Source of the DNA: Candidatus Scatomonas merdigallinarum
GTDB lineage: Bacteria; Bacillota; Clostridia; Lachnospirales; Lachnospiraceae
Assembly: GCA_018716305.1 (NCBI GenBank)
Contig: DVKB01000019.1
Span: forward strand, 62,001-126,000
DNA: 64,000 nucleotides
Reading direction: 5' to 3'
Below are positions 59,572 through 64,000 of the stretch, piece by piece. The position numbers and the translations under genes are program-made. The notes beneath the pieces were generated by a model, which had not been told where the DNA came from, ran no database searches, and saw only the letters and a program-made list of their open reading frames with translations. How positions within the stretch are numbered: the first letter of the stretch is position 1; each line of letters begins with the position of its first letter.

Positions 59572-61080
59572 ATGGATATTTTATATAAGAGTACCAGAGG
59601 AGGAGAGTCCGGAGTAACGGCTTCCCGGGCAGTGCTGGAGGGCCTGGCCGGTGACGGAGGCCTCTTTGTGCCGGAGCGGATGCCGTCCCTGGATGTACCG
59701 ATGGAGAAACTGGCCGGGATGAGCTACCAGGAGCTGGCCTATGAGGTTATGAGCCGTTTCCTGACAGACTATACGGAGGAAGAACTGAAAGGCTGCATTG
59801 CCAGAGCCTATGATGAAAAGTTTGACACTCCCGAAATCGCCCCCCTTCGGAAAGCGGACGGCGCGTATTTCCTGGAACTGTTCCACGGGGCGACCATCGC
59901 TTTCAAAGATATGGCCCTGTCTATTCTGCCCCACCTGATGACTGCGGCGGCCAGAAAAAATCAGGTGAAAAATGAGATTGTGATCCTCACCGCCACCTCC
60001 GGGGATACGGGAAAGGCGGCCATGGCCGGCTTCGCGGACGTGCCGGGAACCAGGATCATTGTATTTTATCCCAAGGACGGGGTAAGCCCCGTGCAGGAAC
60101 GGCAGATGGTGACTCAGAAGGGAGACAACACCTATGTGGTGGCTATCCGGGGCAATTTTGACGATGCCCAGACCGGGGTGAAAAAGATGTTCGGGGACGC
60201 GGCTCTGGCGGCGGATCTGGATCGGGCGGGATTTCAGTTCAGCTCCGCCAACTCCATCAACATCGGACGGCTGGTGCCCCAGGTGGCTTACTATGTGTAC
60301 GCCTACGCCCAGCTGGTGAAGCAGAGGGAGATTGCCGCCGGGGACCGGATCAACGTAACGGTGCCCACCGGAAACTTCGGCAACATCCTGGCAGCCTACT
60401 ACGCCAAACAGATGGGGCTCCCCATCGGCAGGCTGATCTGCGCTTCCAATGAAAATAAAGTGCTCTATGATTTCTTCCGCACCGGCGTGTACGATAAGAA
60501 CCGGGAGTTTATCCTGACCTCTTCTCCCTCTATGGACATTCTGGTGTCCAGCAACCTGGAGCGGCTGATCTACCGCGTTGCCGGGGAGGATCCGGAGAAG
60601 ACCAGAAGTCTCATGGAATCTCTTTCCGGGACAGGCAGCTATGAGATCACCGGGGAAATGAGAGAAAAACTGGGAGATTTTTACGGGAATTACGCCGGGG
60701 AAGATGAGGTGTCCGCCGTCATCGCGAAACTCTACCGGGAAGACCGCTACGTCATCGACACCCACACGGCGGTGGCGGCCTGTGTGCTGGAAAAATACCG
60801 GGAGGAGACCGGGGATACCGCCAAAACCGTCATCGCCTCCACCGCCAGCCCCTACAAGTTTGCCAGAAGCGTGCTTCATGCCATAGACAGTGAAAAATAC
60901 GACGGCATGACAGATCTGGAGCAGATCGACGCCCTGGAGGCCGCGGCGAAGGTTCCGGTGCCCCGGGCGATTGAAGAGATCCGCAGCGCTCCGGTCCGCC
61001 ACAATACCGTAGCGGATGTGGAGGGCATGGAAGCGGCCGTGCGGAAGATTCTGGGCCTTGGGGAAAGAGAAAAAGAATAA
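59572..61080 (+). CDS. thrC: Threonine synthase
   Basis: A 502-residue fold-type II PLP enzyme of the longer threonine synthase type. STRGGESGVTASRAVLEGLA opens the protein; the PLP lysine is in HGATIAFKDMALS, with SGDTGKAAMAGF and TGNFGNILAAYYAKQMGLP as phosphate-binding and core segments. It converts O-phosphohomoserine to threonine. The ATG at 59572 is chosen by homology; the open frame continues back through the regulator gene in another phase. A perfect 16-bp hairpin follows. Confidence 0.97.
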   Translation: MDILYKSTRGGESGVTASRAVLEGLAGDGGLFVPERMPSLDVPMEKLAGMSYQELAYEVMSRFLTDYTEEELKGCIARAYDEKFDTPEIAPLRKADGAYFLELFHGATIAFKDMALSILPHLMTAAARKNQVKNEIVILTATSGDTGKAAMAGFADVPGTRIIVFYPKDGVSPVQERQMVTQKGDNTYVVAIRGNFDDAQTGVKKMFGDAALAADLDRAGFQFSSANSINIGRLVPQVAYYVYAYAQLVKQREIAAGDRINVTVPTGNFGNILAAYYAKQMGLPIGRLICASNENKVLYDFFRTGVYDKNREFILTSSPSMDILVSSNLERLIYRVAGEDPEKTRSLMESLSGTGSYEITGEMREKLGDFYGNYAGEDEVSAVIAKLYREDRYVIDTHTAVAACVLEKYREETGDTAKTVIASTASPYKFARSVLHAIDSEKYDGMTDLEQIDALEAAAKVPVPRAIEEIRSAPVRHNTVADVEGMEAAVRKILGLGEREKE

Positions 61081-61090
61081 CAGATTTTTT

Positions 61091-61139
61091 ACGGCAGCCG
61101 GGAACTTCCCTCACAGGCGGAGGAGTTCCCGGCTGCCGT
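61091..61139 (+). terminator. Terminator-like hairpin after thrC
   Basis: ACGGCAGCCGGGAACT pairs perfectly with AGTTCCCGGCTGCCGT around a 17-base loop. The T tract is short (TTTCC). Confidence 0.75.
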
Positions 61140-61182
61140 TTCCATATGCCCCTCAGGCGGCGGTTCCCTTGGCAGAAGACAG

Positions 61183-61211
61183 TTGTACCCGGGGGGGTTT
61201 TATGATACAAT
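61183..61211 (+). promoter_or_regulatory. Sigma-A promoter of the cob operon
   Basis: TTGTAC at 61183-61188 and TACAAT at 61206-61211 have a 17-base spacer. The leader of about 60 bases contains a hairpin (CTGCGGCGC with GCGCCGCAG, 61224-61247). It is far too short for a cobalamin riboswitch. Confidence 0.7.
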
Positions 61212-61277
61212 AGCAGAGGTGTACTGCGGCGCGGCAAAGCGCCGCAGACAAATGTGCGGACGGAAAGGACGAAAGAC

Positions 61278-62327
61278 ATGTTACTGGAGAAAACAGTCGC
61301 GGAAATTGTTCCTCTGGACCAGGCGGCCATGGATGCGGCGTGGCGGCACTGGGATTCCATCGCGAAACCCTTAAGAAGTCTCGGAAAGCTGGAAAAAGCG
61401 GTAGTCCAGATGGCCGGGATCCAGGGCAGCTCCCAGGTGGATATCGGGAAAAAGGCTCTGCTGGTGCTCTGCGCCGACAACGGCGTTGTGGAGGAGAAAG
61501 TCACCCAGACAGGCCAGGAGGTCACCGCCCAGGTGGCGGAAAATTTCCTGCAGGAAAAGGCCACGGCCGGCATTCTCTGCCGGAAAACCGGGGCGGACAT
61601 TTTTCCGGTGGATATAGGCATCTACCGGGATACCAGCATCCGGAACTGCAAGATTGCCTTCGGCACGAAGAATATGACCAAAGGACCCGCTATGACCCGG
61701 GAGCAGGCGCTTCAGGGACTGGAGACGGGGATCCGGCTGGCGGAAGAAAAAAGGAGAGAGGGCTACCGGATCCTGGCTACCGGCGAGATGGGCATCGGCA
61801 ACACCACTACCAGCAGCGCCATGGCTTCTGTATTTCTGGGAAGACCGGCGGAGGAGCTGACCGGAAGAGGCGCGGGGCTGTCCAGCGAGGGACTGAGCCG
61901 GAAAGTTCATGCCATCCGAAAGGCCATTGAGGTCAATCAGCCGGATCCGGAAGATCCGGTGGATGTGCTGGCAAAAGTAGGGGGCTTTGATATCGCGGGC
62001 ATGGCAGGAGTGTTCCTGGGGGGAGCGGCACTGCGCATGCCGGTGGTGATTGACGGATTTATTTCCTGTGTGGCGGCTCTGACTGCCATGCGGATCTGCC
62101 CACTGGCGGCGGATTACATGATGGCCTCCCATGTGTCCAGGGAGCCTGCGGCGGAGCTGCTGCTGCGCTCCATCGGCAAGGAGGCCTTTCTTACCTGCGA
62201 CATGTGTCTGGGAGAGGGAAGCGGAGCAGTCATGCTGTTCCCGCTGCTGGACATGGGACTGGAAGTGTACAATAAGATGGCTACCTTTGAGGAGAATGAG
62301 ATTGAGACGTATGTCCCCTTAAGTTAG
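61278..62327 (+). CDS. cobT: Nicotinate-nucleotide-dimethylbenzimidazole phosphoribosyltransferase
   Basis: A 349-residue enzyme. RWRHWDSIAKP-type opening, LCADNGVVEEKVTQTGQEVT, GEMGIGNTTTSSAM and the catalytic-Glu segment LGEGSGAVMLFPLLDM are diagnostic. It activates the lower base of cobalamin as its riboside phosphate. The ATG at 61278 follows AAAGGAC; an ATG eight codons upstream is an alternative without a ribosome site. Confidence 0.96.
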   Translation: MLLEKTVAEIVPLDQAAMDAAWRHWDSIAKPLRSLGKLEKAVVQMAGIQGSSQVDIGKKALLVLCADNGVVEEKVTQTGQEVTAQVAENFLQEKATAGILCRKTGADIFPVDIGIYRDTSIRNCKIAFGTKNMTKGPAMTREQALQGLETGIRLAEEKRREGYRILATGEMGIGNTTTSSAMASVFLGRPAEELTGRGAGLSSEGLSRKVHAIRKAIEVNQPDPEDPVDVLAKVGGFDIAGMAGVFLGGAALRMPVVIDGFISCVAALTAMRICPLAADYMMASHVSREPAAELLLRSIGKEAFLTCDMCLGEGSGAVMLFPLLDMGLEVYNKMATFEENEIETYVPLS

Positions 62328-62337
62328 GAGTGATAGG

Positions 62338-62865
62338 ATGCTGCATTTAATAACAGGCGGTTCCGGCAGCGGAAAATCCCGGTACGCGGAGGGAGAGATC
62401 CTGAAACTGGGACCGGGACGGAGAATCTACATCGCCACCATGTATCCCTACGATGAAGAAAGCAGGCAGCGGATTGCCCGGCATCGGGCTATGCGGGCGG
62501 AGAAAAATTTTGAAACCATAGAGTGCTACACAGCGCTGAACCAAAGAGACTTTCCCGAGGGGGCCAACATTCTGCTGGAGTGCATGTCCAATCTGGTGGC
62601 GAACGAAATGTTCCGGCCGGAGGGCGCCCGGCTCCATACGGTGGAAGCGGTTCTTCGGGGCGCCTGGCTTTTAAAGGATCTGGCGGCCAACCTGGTGATC
62701 GTCACCAATGAAATTTTTTCTGACGGAGCGGAGTATGACAGTTCCACCCGGGTATATCAGGAATATCTGGGAACCATTAATCAGGAGATCGCCCGCTGGG
62801 CGGACCGGGTAACGGAAGTGGTGTGCGGCATCCCCATTGCCCTTAAAGGGGGAGACTTAGAATGA
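62338..62865 (+). CDS. cobU: Adenosylcobinamide kinase/adenosylcobinamide-phosphate guanylyltransferase
   Basis: A 175-residue protein with the P-loop LITGGSGSGKSRYAE, YIATMYPYDEE, the guanylylated-His region RIARHRAMR, and LLECMSNLVANEMF and IVTNEIFSDG as in CobU. It phosphorylates adenosylcobinamide and attaches GMP. It lies ten bases after cobT and overlaps cobS by four bases. Confidence 0.95.
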   Translation: MLHLITGGSGSGKSRYAEGEILKLGPGRRIYIATMYPYDEESRQRIARHRAMRAEKNFETIECYTALNQRDFPEGANILLECMSNLVANEMFRPEGARLHTVEAVLRGAWLLKDLAANLVIVTNEIFSDGAEYDSSTRVYQEYLGTINQEIARWADRVTEVVCGIPIALKGGDLE

Positions 62866-63638
62866 AAAGTCTGATCAACAGTTTTGTGGTGGCTTTCTCC
62901 ATGTATTCCAAGATTCCCATGCCCAGGGCAGACTGGACCAAAGAAAATATGAAGTACTCCATGTGCTTCTTCCCCTGGGTGGGTCTGGCGGTGGGGGCCC
63001 TGGAACTGGGCTGGTTTTATCTGGCGGAGTTCCTGGAATTTCAGCTGCTCCTGCGCAGCGCCGGATTTGTGCTGATCCCGGTGCTGGTTACAGGGGGAAT
63101 TCACCTGGATGGCTTTCTGGATACTTCGGACGCCATGAGTTCCTGGAGAGAAAAGGAGAGGCGGCTTGAGATTCTCAAGGATTCCCACGCGGGAGCCTTT
63201 GCCGTTATCTGCGGCGCGGGCTACATGGCGCTTTATCTGGGGGCGGCGGGGGAAGTAACGAAGGAGTGCCTGCCGGCGCTGTGCCTTTGCTTCTGCGTGT
63301 CCAGAACCTTCTCCGCGCTGTCGGTAGAAAATTTTCCCAACGCCAATCCCAAGGGAACGGCGGCGGCCTTCGGAAAAAATTCACTGAAACAGAAAGTAAA
63401 TGCGGTTCTGGCCATTTATCTGGCGCTGCTGACGGCGGCGGCGGTATTTCTGGATCCCCTTTCCGGGCTGCTGATGATGGCGGCGGCAGCGCTTTGCTTT
63501 GCCTTTTACCATCATATGGCTTTGAAGTATTTCGGCGGAATCACCGGGGATCTGGCGGGATTTTATGTGTGCGTCAGCGAGCTGGCCATGGTGCTGGCGG
63601 TTGTAACAGGAAATAGGATTGCGGGGTTGATAGGATGA
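62862..63638 (+). CDS. cobS: Adenosylcobinamide-GDP ribazoletransferase (cobalamin synthase)
   Basis: A 258-residue membrane protein with about seven hydrophobic segments. VAFSMYSKIPMPRADWTKEN, GGIHLDGFLDTSDAMSSW with the metal-binding Asp/His, and the closing GGITGDLAGFYVCVSELAMV are typical. It joins adenosylcobinamide-GDP and alpha-ribazole. It overlaps both neighbours by four bases. Confidence 0.96.
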   Translation: MKSLINSFVVAFSMYSKIPMPRADWTKENMKYSMCFFPWVGLAVGALELGWFYLAEFLEFQLLLRSAGFVLIPVLVTGGIHLDGFLDTSDAMSSWREKERRLEILKDSHAGAFAVICGAGYMALYLGAAGEVTKECLPALCLCFCVSRTFSALSVENFPNANPKGTAAAFGKNSLKQKVNAVLAIYLALLTAAAVFLDPLSGLLMMAAAALCFAFYHHMALKYFGGITGDLAGFYVCVSELAMVLAVVTGNRIAGLIG

Positions 63639-64000
63639 AGCTTGTAATCGGAGGAGCCTTTCAGGGCAAATTTAATTTTGTAAAAAAACAGTTTCCGGAT
63701 GTGAAGGAATGGCTGGACGGCTATACCTGTTCCAGAAGAGAGATCTTTGCCTGTAAAGGCATGGTGCATTTCCATGATTTTATCAAGCGGGAACTCAGGG
63801 AGGGCAGAGGCGCGGAAGGCCTGGCGGAGGAGATCATTGAGAAAAATCCGGATATTATCATCGTTTCCAATGAGCTGGGCTACGGGGTAGTGCCAGTGGA
63901 TCCCTTTGACCGGAAATACCGGGAAGCGGTGGGCCGGACCTGTGAGAAACTGGCAGCCTTTTCGGAGGAGGTCTACCGGGTGGTCTGCGGCATCGGGACG
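63635..64000 (+). CDS. CobU-like cobinamide kinase (3' truncated by window end)
   Basis: The 122 residues visible begin MKLVIGGAFQGKFNFVKKQF and contain VSNELGYGVVPVDPFDRKYR followed by VYRVVCGIG, the nucleotide-binding and substrate segments of the CobU/CobP fold. The P-loop is GGAFQGK rather than GGxxSGKS. A second, diverged CobU-like gene next to cobS is common in clostridial cobalamin operons. Whether it has both kinase and guanylyltransferase activities cannot be told from this part. Confidence 0.85.
   Translation, partial: MKLVIGGAFQGKFNFVKKQFPDVKEWLDGYTCSRREIFACKGMVHFHDFIKRELREGRGAEGLAEEIIEKNPDIIIVSNELGYGVVPVDPFDRKYREAVGRTCEKLAAFSEEVYRVVCGIGT

Noticed and set aside
61140-61277. Cobalamin riboswitch upstream of cobT
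   Set aside because: Only about 60 bases separate the promoter and the start codon, and there is no B12-box-like sequence; a riboswitch needs around 200 bases.
1-64000. CRISPR arrays, rRNA or tRNA genes
   Set aside because: No regularly spaced repeats were seen, and no rRNA or cloverleaf-like segments were recognised in the intergenic regions.

Overview
The window reads as a chromosomal segment of a moderately high-GC (a little over 50 percent by eye) Gram-positive anaerobe of the class Clostridia, most likely family Lachnospiraceae. Support: sigma-A promoters with 17-bp spacers, strong GGAGG ribosome binding sites, the pyrH-frr-uppS-cdsA-dxr-rseP block, an rpsO-pnp pair, a DUF1292 protein, BlaI/M56 pairs, oxygen-sensitive glycyl radical chemistry, and sugar ABC importers. 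No rRNA, tRNA, CRISPR array, prophage or intact insertion sequence was recognised.

Layout. 1-6.7 kb: end of an ABC exporter gene, an HD-domain protein, ridA, then two secreted proteins (one with long Pro/Asp/Glu linkers) divergent from a histidine kinase/response regulator pair. 6.7-11.4 kb: azlCD, then a four-gene ABC-2 export operon ending in a lipoprotein. 11.4-16.6 kb: a BlaI-type repressor coupled to 1-phosphofructokinase, rpsO, pnp, dut and a DUF1292 protein. 16.7-25.2 kb: ilvE, a PLP decarboxylase, xth, a GH13-like protein that has lost its catalytic residues, a DUF5662 protein, a dapL-like aminotransferase and aspartate kinase. 25.3-33.6 kb: pyrH, frr, uppS, cdsA, dxr, rseP, a SpoIID-like/peptidoglycan-binding protein and a lipoprotein.

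33.9-51.3 kb is the carbohydrate region. A rhaM-like gene precedes an L-arabinose operon (araR, araA, araB, araD) with clear AraR-type operators. A LacI-type repressor then diverges from an eight-gene operon that combines a glycyl radical enzyme, its radical-SAM activase, a rhamnulokinase-like FGGY kinase, a ribose-type ABC importer, a FucA-like class II aldolase and a ribokinase-like PfkB kinase. The operon has uptake, two kinases and an aldolase, but no isomerase and no microcompartment or propanal-handling genes. The radical enzyme therefore has no obvious slot in a textbook pathway, and this is the best candidate for an undescribed catabolic system.

51.3-57.3 kb holds a second ABC-2 export operon (paralogous in plan to the first) and a BlaI/M56 pair. 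Downstream of the M56 gene is a scar: a duplicated piece of its 3' end, a frameshifted signal-peptide gene, a short orphan frame and an AT-rich lipoprotein gene. 57.3-61.1 kb: a TlpA-like thioredoxin and CcdA, divergent from a Crp/Fnr regulator, followed by thrC. 61.2-64 kb: a cobalamin nucleotide-loop operon (cobT, cobU, cobS and a second cobU-like gene cut by the window end).
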